Below are positions 36,456 to 48,350 of a stretch of 64,000 nt of DNA, piece by piece. The position numbers were made by a program, and so were the translations under genes. Numbering within the stretch: position 1 is the first letter of the stretch; every line of letters starts with the position of its first letter. Location of the stretch: positions 434,001-498,000 of the forward strand of contig JADFUC010001333.1 in the NCBI GenBank assembly GCA_019722365.1, given 5' to 3'. Origin of the DNA: Lithospermum erythrorhizon (taxonomy: Eukaryota > Streptophyta > Magnoliopsida > Boraginales > Boraginaceae). The notes under the pieces were generated by a model. That model saw only the letters and a list, made by a program, of their open reading frames with translations, did no database searches and had not been told where the DNA came from.

Positions 36456-39400
36456 TTAAAATGGTTTTCCATAATCTTGCGACGGATGATGCTCCCAAGC
36501 CCTCAAAAAACCTGCAAGAAATTTACCATAAACATGAGAGGTACCAGGTAGCACGGTCAGTCCATCGACAAATATGAAACTTTCTTACTCTCGGTCAACT
36601 CGTGTCTTAGTCATGGAAAACCAGTACAGGAACACTTGATCATGAGAAGCTCAAACGAGACAGTAATGAAGTTTTGTTTTCAGTATGGCATGGACAACCA
36701 GTAAAAGAACATTTAATCATGAGAAACACAAACAAGACAGTTTTTAGGCACATTTCATTAGATACTCTTACTTATCATACTAATATCGGATCACTCTGAC
36801 AATGCAAATATACAGTGCCCATTTTTTGTAATTCGGCTTCAGTTCATCTAATCTGATTTCCATATTAAACAGTCGACCAAGGTATTAACGTATTTTATGT
36901 CATCTATCAAGCGAGTACTAAATCTTGAACTTCAATCACAACATATATTGGCAGTATTGCAAGCAATTCAACAGAACAAGATAAACAGGCGCACAGTGAC
37001 GCATGAATACTCAATGAAAATAATAGCCAAAATACTTTATGCAGAAAACAAATTGCTTCAGTGCTCAGGAGATTTTCGTATCATATAACCACATAAAAAC
37101 ATCACAGATTTTTTATATATTAAGTTAAGCTCTAAAGTTGAGTCCAAACTTACTTATTGGTATTTCTCCAAAAGGCATATATATTGAATCATCATCCCCG
37201 AGAATCCCCTGAATAATTAAGAAAGTGTTAATTTTCAGTTACAAGCAAAGGTGTGAAACTGTATAGGAAAACCCTTGAGAGATTAAAGATCATCAATCAT
37301 TCTTATCACCAGGTAATGCTAAACGAATGAGTAGGCAGATATAATCAGAGAGACTAGAACAACAGTTGGTAGCAATCTCCCAAATACCTCTCCGCTGTGA
37401 AGGTCCATATCATTGTGAAGAGAATTTATATCTGGCGGTACAGCAGAGCAATTCGCTATATCATTTCCAAGCAACTCCGATATCATGAGTCCATAACCAT
37501 CTTGAGCATCCGTAACCTCATTGTTGTTGTGTGAATTACTGTGAAAGTTGTCCAAACCAGTAAATACAGAGTCACTCCTGCTTATTTATGAAAGAGAGGA
37601 GCAGGTTACTACAGGTAATAGTGGACCTAAAAAAAACCCAAAATGCAGAATAAATATTCAACATGCCAAATGCATACAAATGACAGTAACTTGCCTTCTC
37701 TCTGAACAATTGAAAACCTTGTCTTCGTGTAAAGAATCATTTTCCAAATCGATCACCTCAATTTCTTTCCCATTACTTCCACATTTAGCAAATCTCTCGG
37801 ATGCTATGTTTTTGTTACTCATAGACAAGTCAATATTAATCGGCATTTCTTGTTTCCCACTATCTCTAATGTGAGGGAGGACAATAGTCGAGTTGGCATT
37901 ATTTTGATTTTCACTCAATTCGGAAACTTCCATGAGATTGAGGTCACAAGTCTTATATGATCCAGGAAATAGCTGTTTTTCCTCTGAGAATTCAATGCAT
38001 GCAATGTCCCCTTTTGGAAACAATGACATGTCCCTCAATATCTTCTGATCAGATCCCTCCCCACGACCTGAAATCATGGGTTCTTCAGAACAATGTCGCT
38101 TCCCCATCTGGTGGAAACCATCTGAAGGAAAGCCAAATGAAGAAATCTGTTCTCTGGGCTTCTTTGTTCCATCCCAACCATCATTATCCTCTAGAGTTCT
38201 CTTTTCACCTCTATTCTCAAACATGGATACCGACCTCTGTAATCCAGGTACAGTGTCATTTCCTTCTAGCTCTTGCTTTATTATAGGTTTATCTGAAAAC
38301 GTTGTAAGACCCTTACCGCTTTCTTGAACATTGAAAGATGCAATCCCTTGTTCCTCATTTGCTGCTGATTCTTCTTTCACGTAAGAACCTATATTGTTTG
38401 ATTTTAAGGTTGGGTTTGATAAATCAACGGTGGAGGAACTATGAACACTCACATTCTCTGCCTGCTCCCTGGATTTGTCAGGAAGTTCGCTCATATGTAA
38501 GTCTTTCACTTCACTAATATGTTCCTGTTCAATCTTGACCTTCTCTTCTACCAATTGGGGCTCTCCCTTCACCTCCCCCATGGGGAAGGACTTTGTTAAT
38601 GAAGAACGAGTTTTAGTGGGTACATTAGCAAACCGTGATAGCCTCAATAACTCGCTATCAAGCTTGATGTCCTCATTGCCCTTGTCCACACAAGGCTCCA
38701 GTGATTTTCCCTCCTTGTCACCTTGTTGTTCATAATCATTGTTACTTTCATCCCTTATTTCCCCACCTTCCACATCAGATATTTTCGAATCACAAGACTC
38801 AATAGTAGGTTTCTCATCAGCCCTCAAGGAATTCTGTTCAGAGACTTCAGTGTGAGATAAAATGGAATCTTCAATCTCATTTTTCACTTCAGTTAGGGTA
38901 CTTTTGCCAATAGCAGACTCTGCCTCACCCATAGAGTCGCTCTTTGGTGTGGCTTCACTTGGAGGGGAATTATGCATCCCCGAATCACCATCTTTACCAA
39001 CTTGGTTGTCATTCTTAGAAGAGGAAGAAGTATGACCCTCACCATCCATATTCAAGGTATCTTTAGGTCTGTCTGACCACAACCCACTTCTTTCCAGTTC
39101 TTTGTTGGACTCACTACCATAACTTTTAAAAGATCCAGGTCGTTTTTTGTAATCATCGAAGTACTTCTTCTTATCAGGTCCTTGGTCGCCAGCATTGCCA
39201 AATCGAGAAAGAGCTGATGGTCGAACATCAGCAGAGAGAGGCATACTTTCTCCATTCGTTGACCTGCCATTCAGAAAATCTCCCACCTGATTCTTCAGAC
39301 CATTGTTTTGCCACTTGCCAGAAAGTGCATTTGGTGGTAATATCCCTTTGGAAACCAAATATTCTACCGCTAGTCTGCCAGCTTCCACAAAAACATCACC

Positions 39401-39610
39401 TTTCCTAGCAGGGGAATGTTGTGACTGAAAATTCCGTCTCTGTCCACGTCCAAACCCACCTCGATTATAGTTTCTGTACTCAGAATTGTAAAATCCACGG
39501 CCCCTCATTGAACCCTCCGGCGAAATACGGGATCTCGGGGATATCCCATCGGCCCCCATTGAATTACTCCTGCTGTATCCATTTCCTAGACCACGATTCC
39601 GGGCATGCAT
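36456..39610 (-). CDS. Uncharacterised plant protein, At4g26450-like
   Basis: Four exons, 37695-39610, 37388-37577, 37154-37208 and 36456-36511, encode 738 aa. The start is the first in-frame ATG after a stop: MHARNRGLGNGYSRSNSMGA. The N-terminus is rich in Arg and Gly (GRGFYNSEYRNYNRGGFGRG, residues about 37-60), a style typical of RNA-associated proteins. A conserved block KGDVFVEAGRLAVEYLVSKG follows. The middle is acidic, Ser-rich and disordered. The C-terminal exons give GILGDDDSIYMPFGEIPISF and LRAWEHHPSQDYGKPF. Intron 1 has a GC donor (AG/GCAAGT). The pattern recalls Arabidopsis At4g26450, which I recall as next to WIP1 (At4g26455). The function is unknown; a nuclear role is only a guess. 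Confidence 0.85.
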
Positions 39611-40690
39611 TTTCACCTAATAACTTCTATATCTCGTTATACCAGCTAAAAATCCAAAAGAGCTTCAAACAAATAAGATCCGTTCAACCAGCCCGTTCCT
39701 TCTCCATAAACGACCTTCAAAACTAAAATAAAAAAAATAAGATAACATGACCCGAACCATTTGTCTGTAACAGTATATATTCCCTAAGCTATTGATGGTG
39801 TATTGACTGTTTTTAATATCAATCAGCTAAATCCCAATTTAGAAATCCAATATAACATAAAGAAGCAAACTTGCAAAAGATCATAAAGTAACATATCCTA
39901 ATTCTTTTCTATCAGCCAATATATTGCAGTGTAATAATCTCTCGAAATTTACAAAATTTTATAGAACTGGACAAATTAACAAATCAGAACATTCAAGTCC
40001 CTCCCTCTATTCTTCTCATAGTTCAGATTTATCAATAACATCTACATGCATCAATGCCTTTGAAGAGACTCCCGTCTAAGCGAGATAGGGGTCTGATATT
40101 CCACAGCATTACAATAGATAATAAGTGAAGGTAGTTCAGATACACCTCATAAAATATAATATGAGTCCTAAGAGGTCAACAGTCCCAGATCTATAGATCA
40201 TCAATGAAAGCACATAGTTTGAAGATCTAAAGCTTGTTCATCACAGATCTGGTAAAAATGGAGTCTTTATCAGTTCAAATTCATTACCTTTATTCAGCAA
40301 ATTCCAATCAGTTGTTGTTCGATTCGATTTCTTCCAAAGCTGATGAAAGAATTAAAAGGGGTTTTAGTCCAAGTTCAAATACAAATACCCAAATCAAGAA
40401 TCAAAATTTATGTCAACAGATTTGCTATAAAAGTCCAACCAGATTGATATGACTCAGTCAAGAAAGATAAAAATCTGATCTTTGAGATATAATTATCACA
40501 ATTCACAAATTACATAAAGTGGTATAGTCTATGCTGATAACATTCAAAGTAAGGTACATAGTTGGTGGTCAAGAATTGAATATAGCATCATTTTTGCTAT
40601 ATAATATTTTTTTTTCTTTTAACTTTAATTTTTTTTTCCTGGTATATGTGATTTTGGGCTAGTTTGGAATGTTTTGAGCGAGAAGACTAA
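39611..40690. other. Leader and promoter of the At4g26450-like gene
   Basis: A 5' leader with one or two introns is likely. The stretch 40050-40140 holds copy 2 of a dispersed repeat. The rest is AT-rich; a T-rich run at 40600-40640 precedes the left end of the Harbinger element. Confidence 0.4.
40050..40140 (+). repeat. Dispersed repeat, copy 2 (mate at about 6625)
   Basis: GAAGAGACTCCCGTCTAAGC, GATAGGGGTCTGATATTCCA and AATAAGTGAAGGTA match the copy at 6625-6705 in order and spacing. About 70 bp can be aligned by eye. Confidence 0.5.
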
Positions 40691-41524
40691 CTTAATGGTT
40701 GCGTTTGTTTGAGGAGAAGTCTGAATAAATGAAGTATAATATCTTGAATTTATGCTTTATTTGGGAATAACGTTAAGCTCAAATAAATTCACTAGATTCA
40801 TCTAGGTTAGGTAACATTGCTTCAAAATTATTCGCAATCAAAATGAGGATAATCTAGGAGAATGATGAGAAATAAACATATAAAATAATATTTTATATTA
40901 AAACATAAATTATATCCCATGGCGTTAATATCATTTTTCCCTCCAAAAATTTTGCTTATGCAAGTGCATATATTATCCTCCATATTTTCATTATTTTCTG
41001 ACTCTAAACAATCTAGCCTACTTCAGTATTTCTAAAAAGAAGGGTATGAATAAATCTCTTCACAGTATAATAAATTAATTGACATGTTTTAACTCCGTCC
41101 ACTCATTGATTTCAATTGTGAATTGAACTTAAATTGTCCAACTAAAAATAATGTTGCGAACTTATTAACATAAAATGCTAACGGACTGCATTATTTATTG
41201 TAATTTTAGTCCATCACTTATAACTAATAAAACAAATTAAATCAATTATTTATTTTGTATACAAATGTCCTTGTATGTTTTGTATCTCTGCTTTGTTTAA
41301 TACTAATTAAAATATTTGGTATTAGGAGATGCAGAGTTTTGATGACGGGTTTTGTTCATTTGGTTAATTGAAATCTATGTTTTTGAGTTGTGTTTTTAAT
41401 TATTATGTATTCATGTGGTCCAATGATGACGGATCTTATTCTTTTTTTTTCTTGATAGATGGACAACAATAATATTTTAATTACACTGATTAGTTGGTTT
41501 GTTAACATGATAACCATTTTACGG

Positions 41525-42700
41525 ATCATGGATATCAATGACATGTTAAGTGATGAAGAAGATGATGATGATATCCTGCGAATCTAGAGAAACTAAGATT
41601 TTAAGTAAGGAAGTCATGACAAATAGAGTTATATGTAGAGATATGATTCGTATGAGTGAGACTGCATTTTATAATTTCTGTGAGTTATTAGCAAAACATG
41701 GTCGTGAGTTGTTGCAAAACATGATGAAACTGCGCTCGACTAGATTTTTAAATCTTGAAGAGAGCAAGTTGATATGTTTGTTTGTTAATGGGGCATAAGA
41801 CAACAAATAGAGCAGTTCAACGAGTTTTGGAAGATGCGGAAAAGTTATGGTCGTGCTTCGCGATGTCTTCGTATTGTGTTAGAATTGGAGGAAATGTTCA
41901 TTAGACAACCTGATGGCTCATCAACTCCAGTGAAAATTGAAGATAACCCGAAGTTCTACCCATATTTTAAAGTTAATATTATAGGTGGTTAGTTCTTTTC
42001 ATTCAATTAGTTATTTTAATTATAACCATATTAATAATAAGAACTTGCTTTAGGATTGCTTAGGAGCGTTGATGGAACCCATGTTAGAGTAAAAGTTCCT
42101 TTGTCGGGATGCTCTAAATATCGTGGAAGAAAGATTACCTTCACAAAATGTTTTAGCGACTTGTACACATTTGATTTAAAATTTACACAATATCTTGGTT
42201 GGAAAGGCTTGACATCTGTCTTTCGCATATTAAAATGCATTACAAAGACCATATGGTCTTAAAATTCCTAGAGGTACTTATCTTATAAAATTGAAAATCT
42301 AATTTACATAAATATTTAACATAAAGCTAATATTTCAAGTTTTCCATAGGAAAATACTATCTAGGAGATGCGGGATTTCCTGTGATGAATGTTGTTCTGC
42401 CTCCTTATCGTGGAGATCGGTATCATCTGAATGAATACTCACAAAATCCACCAAGGAGTCTTCGGGAGTTGTTTAACTTGCAACATTCTTGATTAAGAAA
42501 TGCTATTGAGAGAACTTTTGGTGTAGTAAAAAAACGATTCCCAATTATGTCGAGTAACGAACTACATTATGATGTGAACACACATAAGGATTATATTAAA
42601 GTGTTGTGTCATCCATAATTTTTTGATGGGTGTAGATCCTGATGAAAATATGATTAGAGAGGTGAACCATGAATCTTACAACGATAGTTTGGAGACGGGG
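41525..42700 (+). pseudogene. PIF/Harbinger transposase (HARBI1-like), broken
   Basis: Recognisable pieces, in order: ICRDMIRMSETAFYNFCELL and LEESKLICLFVNGA (41630-41798), PKFYPYFK (about 41950), LLRSVDGTHVRVKVPLSGC (42056 on, containing the first catalytic Asp of the DDE nuclease), KYYLGDAGFPVMNVVLPPY with the second Asp (about 42350), then RNAIERTFGVVKKRFPI with the catalytic Glu (about 42500). Between them lie frameshifts, a stop within the HS-LRN junction near 42491 and others after 42610. The family cuts and pastes DNA at TTA/TAA sites and works with the Myb-like partner. This copy cannot make a full protein. Confidence 0.85.
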
Positions 42701-43003
42701 AGTCAAATATAATGATCTTAATGACGAAGTGGACGCTGCAAGAGGACAATACTTAAGAGATTCAATTGCAGTACCAATGTGGCAAAATTATAATGCTTAG
42801 TTCAAGGTTATACCATGTTGTCTCTTGTTAGCAAAGTATTGTGTTTAAAGAATTCTTGTTTAAGTCTTTTTAGGCTAGCATTTCGAATGCAAATTTATTT
42901 CGTGTTTATGATTATTTGAAATTTTGATTATCTCATGTTGTACATTATATGTTTTATGTGCTCGTGACATTGTCATATTCCATAAAAATAATCAAAGTGT
43001 TAT

Positions 43004-44077
43004 TTGAATCATGAATATTGTATATGTCATTTTATTGGTGTAGCTATGCCTCCTAAATATGCTGCTCAAGGAGAGAAATTTACGTTCAGTCTAGAAATGG
43101 ATGAATTTATTCTTGATACGCTACTGTACCAAACAAGTATTGGTAACCGTTCTGGTGGATCCTTTACATCCTCAGCCTATAATGTTGTATTAGCAGACTT
43201 CAAAAAAGTTTTCGAAACACATGGATCGAGAGAAGTTGAAATTAGATTTAAGTATGCTTGAAGAACAAATTTAGTAAAGATGTTATGATTCTTTTAGAAT
43301 ATCTCAAAAGTAGTTAGGGTTATAATCAGTTACTAAAATGTGGGATACGGAAGATGAAGTATGGAATGAAATTATAAAAGGTGTGTATTGTTCAATTTTC
43401 TATTGGTTTCATATTTTAATCTAATTCTAATTCATTAACATATTTTCACTGACGAGTTAATCAGCGACAAGCTGGAAGGCAAACCAGTGCCCGTTGTTTG
43501 AAAAGTTAGAAGAACTCTTTGGAAAGGATAGAGCAACGGGAGAAAATGTTGTTACTCTTTCTTTGAGATTAGAGTCTGAAGAAAGGATCTTTAACCAACA
43601 AGAATGACTTATTAGAAGACATTGATCTGGTGTCACAAAGTGAAGTTGGACCTGAAGGATTTAGTGAATTTGGAAATGAAACATCTCCACCTAATGTTAA
43701 TGTAAATCTTGTTGCTGATTCTATAGAAATAAATGAGTTACAACAAAGTGGAATTAATGGAAAAAAGGAGTAGAAGAAAATGAAATATGGATGCCATCTT
43801 AGAAACATGTAGTGAAATATTAAGTGTAAACATTGACAAGGTTATTGCTGCAACCAAGACAGATCCTAATGATGTGTTGAAGTGCTTGGAAGATATTGAT
43901 TTCGATCAAAGGTACAAGCGCAAGGTCTATTTTCATCTTTGTAGAAATCGTAACGACTATGATAGGCTAATTGCATTGTCTTTGGATGAAAGGGGACCTG
44001 CGTTATGGGATATAATGGTTGAAGCACAAGTCATAAGTGTTACAGAGATGTCTCCTTACGATAGTAGTTTCATATGA
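43004..44077 (+). pseudogene. Harbinger Myb/SANT-like DNA-binding protein, broken
   Basis: Three fragments are visible. KFTFSLEMDEFILDTLLYQT continues into FTSSAYNVVLADFKKVFETH (43064-43261), a trihelix/Myb-SANT-like domain. ATSWKANQCPLFEKLEELFG is near 43463-43530. MDAILETCSEILSVNIDKVI then DPNDVLKCLEDIDFDQRYKR (43787-44077) is the conserved C-terminal region of these proteins. Stops and frame changes separate the fragments. In PIF/Harbinger elements this protein helps move the transposase into the nucleus and onto the terminal repeats. Confidence 0.8.
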
Positions 44078-44954
44078 AGGCACACTATCAATCTATCCTT
44101 ATTAGCTTTTTAATTTTTGGATGTTTAATCTTTATTTTTGTTGAACTTATGTAGTATTAAATTAAACTTTTATGAAGTACTTCATTAGAAATCTATCGCT
44201 CTAGCATGAATGTTGCATAAAAGTGTTCAAACAAGTATGGTCTAACGTCGGTGATAGCATGTAGCAGTTGTTGGTTGTTGGTGTTGCATTTTGTCTAATA
44301 AGATTAGTGTATAAATAGAGCAATACATCATGTAATTTGGAATGGTTCACTTTGCCGATCGCGATCGATGATGGTAGTAACAAGCAAATTTGAAATGGTT
44401 CACTTTTGTTGAGTAAGCAAAGGTTGAGATTAGTAGTATTCTATCGATGTTATGATGCATTGCAGTATCGTGTGTCAAATAATGAAAAGGGCAAAAATGT
44501 CAATTGATATAATTTTTATATTTCAAAATAATAATATTTATTTTTAGTTATAATGATTCACCTAATCAAAACGACATTTTATTATATTTACCTTGATTCG
44601 CTACATTTCCACCTAGGTAAATTTTAAAGATTATCTCTCGGCGATTCACGCCGATCGAAGCAGCAAGTGATGATTGATGTTAGGCGAACCGAGAATTTAT
44701 AAAGTAGAGGGGTCAAATAAATTTCATTGTTATTAAAAATTTAAATGTATAAATTCACAATTTTATATAAATACAAATTAATGTTTCTTGATATTTTAAG
44801 TATGATGTATCATATTTTATTTAAATTTAAGGTGGATCAAAACATATAATTCATCATATTATCAAATATTTTTTTTAGAAGTGTCGATTTTTTAAAATAT
44901 TAGGGGAATTTAGCCATTGACCATATAGATTGCTCCATTTTTAATTCGTCATAT

Positions 44955-45265
44955 TGTTTTCGTATATGTTTCGGGAGTTAATTGTCAATTTGGTCACAGA
45001 TAGTATAATCAAATTGTTGATTCGATAGTTAAAAAGTTGGGATTTAGTTGTAAAAATTGGTTATGTGGGTAGGAGTTGGTCCCCAATTTTGGTGAATAAT
45101 TCCATAAATGGTGTATGCTACCAAATTGTGGACATCAGCGCTCGTATGACGTTTCGGGATTAAATCCCAACATTTAAATTATTGAGGATTAAAATGCAAC
45201 TTACTTTCACTTTCTGGGATCAAATTAACAATTAACTCACGTTTGGGACATTGGGACATATACTA
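44955..45265. mobile_element. MITE-like element with long inverted ends
   Basis: The left arm GGGAGTTAATTGTCAATTTG and GTCACAGA (44973-45001) is the inverse of the right arm TCTGGGATCAAATTAACAAT and TAACTCACG (about 45213-45241), with a few mismatches. TATATGT-like sequence lies outside each arm. About 200 bp of non-coding interior separates them. The superfamily is not clear; target duplications were not identified. Confidence 0.6.
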
Positions 45266-45862
45266 ATGTGGTAGTATTCTTACATTTTATATGGAGTACA
45301 TTATTAACGCTGAAAAAATGTTCTAAATAATGTAAAGTATGTTTTAACCCAGTTATGAAATAAAAATATAAGTATAGGTATCACTAATCAACTATGTTTA
45401 TAGCATACCATTATTTGATTGCTTATGTTTAAAAATCTCTCGTTTAAATTGATCACTTATGTTTAAAAATACATATTTTTAGTTTTATAATTAATAACTA
45501 ATCCTAGAGAATATGTCTATCATGTGGCATTTTTTTAAGGTATATCCTTGTATATATGTTGATTCCATTTGAATGATATATCCCATGGAAAATTTTCTTG
45601 TGTATAATTTTCAATGATATATGGTTTGCATGTAGATTACATTAACATCTTCTCTCAAATAATAAATAATGATACAATGTGTAGGGTTAGGTCCCATATT
45701 TTCCACTCATGTCATTATTACCAACCATTGTTTACCATATAGATCCAAGAGACTGAATACCTAGAAGCTTGTAGAACATAACCAACTAAAAGAGACATCT
45801 GATTCGACACTGTTAGTGATTGCATGCATATCCAGTATTCCATCTACAAGACCACTCGAGTC
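45266..45862. other. Spacer upstream of psbR
   Basis: The DNA is AT-rich. A short repeated motif, TTGATTGCTTATGTTTAAAAAT then TTGATCACTTATGTTTAAAAAT, lies at about 45416-45470. No gene is supported. Confidence 0.4.
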
Positions 45863-45876
45863 TTGCCACGTGGCAA
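45863..45876. promoter_or_regulatory. Perfect palindromic G-box upstream of psbR
   Basis: TTGCCACGTGGCAA is a perfect 14-bp palindrome around the G-box core CACGTG, about 100 bp before the psbR ATG. G-boxes bind bZIP and PIF/bHLH factors and are common in light-controlled photosynthesis genes. A TATTTAA at about 45898 could be the TATA element. Confidence 0.7.
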
Positions 45877-45977
45877 CAACTAATCTTTGATCACTCTATT
45901 TAATTAGTGGATCAAGCTAAACTATTCTGTGAAACATCAAGGCAAGCAATAGATTATTATAGTCTTAGGAGTTGAAA

Positions 45978-47037
45978 ATGGCAACCACAGTGATGAGTAC
46001 ATTGATCTTGAAGCCTTCTTTACTCCCTGCTGATAAAACAGCAGTAGTAAGAGGTGGTCTGCCCTCACTTGCAAGAACTTCCACTAGCTTCAGAGTTGTG
46101 GCTAGTGGCAAGAAAATTAAAACGGACAAGCCTTATGGTCAGTTTCTTGATTTATAAAATAGTCACCAAGTTTAACAACGGTTCTTAACCATTATTAATC
46201 CGTCTTTCGGGTTTTAGTATAAATTAATGTAACACATGCATAATGCATGTTTTTCGTTACAATGAAATGTCTTAAGAACCGTTTTCAAATTATAGGTTTG
46301 AGAATCTAAATCCCTAACTTTCCATGTTCACTAATCTAAAAGGATATGAATATATCAATGCTTAGTTTAATAAGAGTAGATGTGATCATGTGAATGGAAC
46401 GGCCCATGCAAATTGGGAGCTATTTTCTTCTCATTCATGGTCTGATCTGATATATAAGTTGACTAATGTATAGGGATTAATGGGGGCATGGATTTGAAGG
46501 ATGGAGTTGATGCATCAGGCAGGAGAGCTAAGGTTGTATCTTTTGCATCCCCCCACACCAAGTCACCAACCACACATACACAAACGATATCTAGCAAAAC
46601 CAAGATTCTGCAGGATTAACCAACTAATCTTCTGTTGTCATACAGGGCAAGGGTGTGTACCAATTTGTTGACAAATATGGAGCTAATGTTGATGGATACA
46701 GGTAAGGGTCTGTTCACTTTATATCTGATAGTCATGTCATACATTTCGGAAATAGCCTCCCAGTTATTACAAAAATAAGGCGGAGTATTATCCAACCCCT
46801 ACCCGCATGGTAGTTTTTTTTAGAAAGACATAGGTACATGTTAATATAGGCATGTCGAATATAATGAAAGTTTATCTCTGTACTTGCAGTCCAATATATA
46901 ACACTGAAGATTGGTCTCCCTCTGGAGATGTCTATGTTGGTGGCACCACTGGTCTGGCAATATGGGCTATTACCTTGATTGGTATTCTTGCAGGAGGCGC
47001 CCTCCTTGTCTACAGCACAAGTGCTCTGTCACAGTAG
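45978..47037 (+). CDS. psbR: Photosystem II 10 kDa polypeptide
   Basis: Four exons, 45978-46137, 46474-46532, 46646-46701 and 46890-47037, encode 140 aa, the same length as Arabidopsis PsbR. The start [18 protein letters not shown] opens a transit peptide that reaches about residue 40. The mature part has [40 protein letters not shown] and [20 protein letters not shown], then a single C-terminal membrane helix ([20 protein letters not shown]) and YSTSALSQ. PsbR lies on the lumenal side of photosystem II and helps to hold the oxygen-evolving complex (PsbP/PsbQ). Intron borders are GT-AG with matching phases. Confidence 0.96.
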
Positions 47038-47770
47038 AGCAATTTAACTTGATTCTGCCATACGTTTATAAAATATATTATGTATATGTTTCATGGATTC
47101 AGAACTCCTCTGTAAATTGTAATGAATTCTGAGTATCTGGTTACCTTGTTATTGGTAATATATGTCATGTTCTTATTATAGTGATTGGTATTGTTTAGAA
47201 TTGATAGATTACATACTACAATTAATTAATTATAAATGGATAAAATTTAATATTTTATTAATATAACATAAGGTCTTAATAAATCAAAAAATATGGAACT
47301 AAGTTCTTAATAGATATTTCGAGTGTGAGAATGATTATATTCCGTAATACTTATTATTACAGGCATGTTCTTTTATAATCGAAAGCTTAAATTTATGAGC
47401 TATTGTGCGTAGAAGAACTATGAACTCCAGAAAGTTGAATGATTTTTCACAAATACATTTACTCTTCAACTCTATATATCTATACCTCATGATCAGGAGG
47501 AAATGATCGTTTTTTATATCCTACTAGTATGTACCAATCATCTCGATTTTTTAGTTAATGTTAAGTCAAACTAATGCTTAAAATTAACAACTCCACACCT
47601 AAGGCACATTTTTCAATAGAGAAAACAAGGGAGAAAATCAATAATGTGATAAGAACTAGACAATTAAATCTTTTATGGATTTCGTGTGATATAAATAAGA
47701 GTTTTTTATTGGACCAATTTCTTAGCCCAATAGGAACAGTAACATTAATGAGAGGCCTTTTGTCTCCTTC
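47038..47770. other. psbR 3' region and AT-rich spacer
   Basis: The psbR 3' UTR ends probably near 47170. The remainder is AT-rich, with only short chance reading frames before the LTR-like segment. Confidence 0.4.
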
Positions 47771-48350
47771 TTAAGATGATGACACGTGTCACTTCTAAAC
47801 CGCTTGAATTCTCTATAAATATCCCCTCTTGTTATTCTTTTCTAATGTTTTTCTTACGATCCATAAAAACTGTTAAGTCTTATTTTCCTGATAAATTCTA
47901 ACTTTGTCATCGGAGTGACTGCGATCGATTTCGGTCGTGGCCTAGGTACCAGGAGCACATCGAGACCTCGACACCGTCGACATTATGGAATCAAAGATAT
48001 CAAACAAGTCAGGAGTGAGCACCAGAGCTTAGAGTGCTTTGGCAGGGTCGAGGACGCGACCATTCCCTCGACCCAAGCCAATCCTTCCAAAAGACCAATC
48101 AAAGCCCCTCGCATGGAGACTTCGACAAAGGCGAGGGCTGACGCTTTAGACCCTCGACCATCCAGTGGACTAAGGGAAAAAGATGTGAGAGAAAGAGGTG
48201 TCCTCGGCCTAGTCCAAGAAGGGCCTCGCCAAAATATGCCACCGTGCAAGTGGGTATTTCTCATTTTTCCTATTGCCATTGAGAATCAATCCTCGGTATA
48301 CTAACTCCATAAACGAAACGATCACTCAACCTAAAGAATTGGGACATACC
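47770..48350 (+). mobile_element. LTR-retrotransposon remnant (LTR end plus GC-rich internal part)
   Basis: The order palindrome TGACACGTGTCA (47778), CTCTATAAATATCCCCTCTTG (47812, TATA box), pyrimidine-rich leader, TTGTCATCGGAGTGACTGCG (47905) is typical of the promoter and U5 part of plant LTR retrotransposons. Downstream to about 48300 the DNA is GC-rich and distinct from its surroundings. It holds a 129-codon open frame (47915-48304, starting MTAIDFGRGL) without similarity that I can name. The LTR ends were not located. Confidence 0.5.

Larger units (their letters stand above)
40695..44577 (+). mobile_element. Decayed PIF/Harbinger DNA transposon
   Basis: The segment holds remnants of both Harbinger genes in the same direction: a DDE transposase (about 41520-42700) and a Myb/SANT-like partner (about 43020-44080). 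Candidate ends are ATGGTTGCGTTTGTTTGAGG at 40695 and the imperfect inverse CCTAATCAAAACGACAT ending at 44577, next to TTA-like target trinucleotides. The ends are tentative; the coding content is secure. Both genes carry stops and frame breaks, so the copy is inactive. Confidence 0.7.

Noticed and set aside
37658..37694. Reading exon 1 of the At4g26450-like gene on to the stop at 37658
   Set aside because: Phase, the GC-AG border and the conserved C-terminal exons show that the last about 12 codons are intron.
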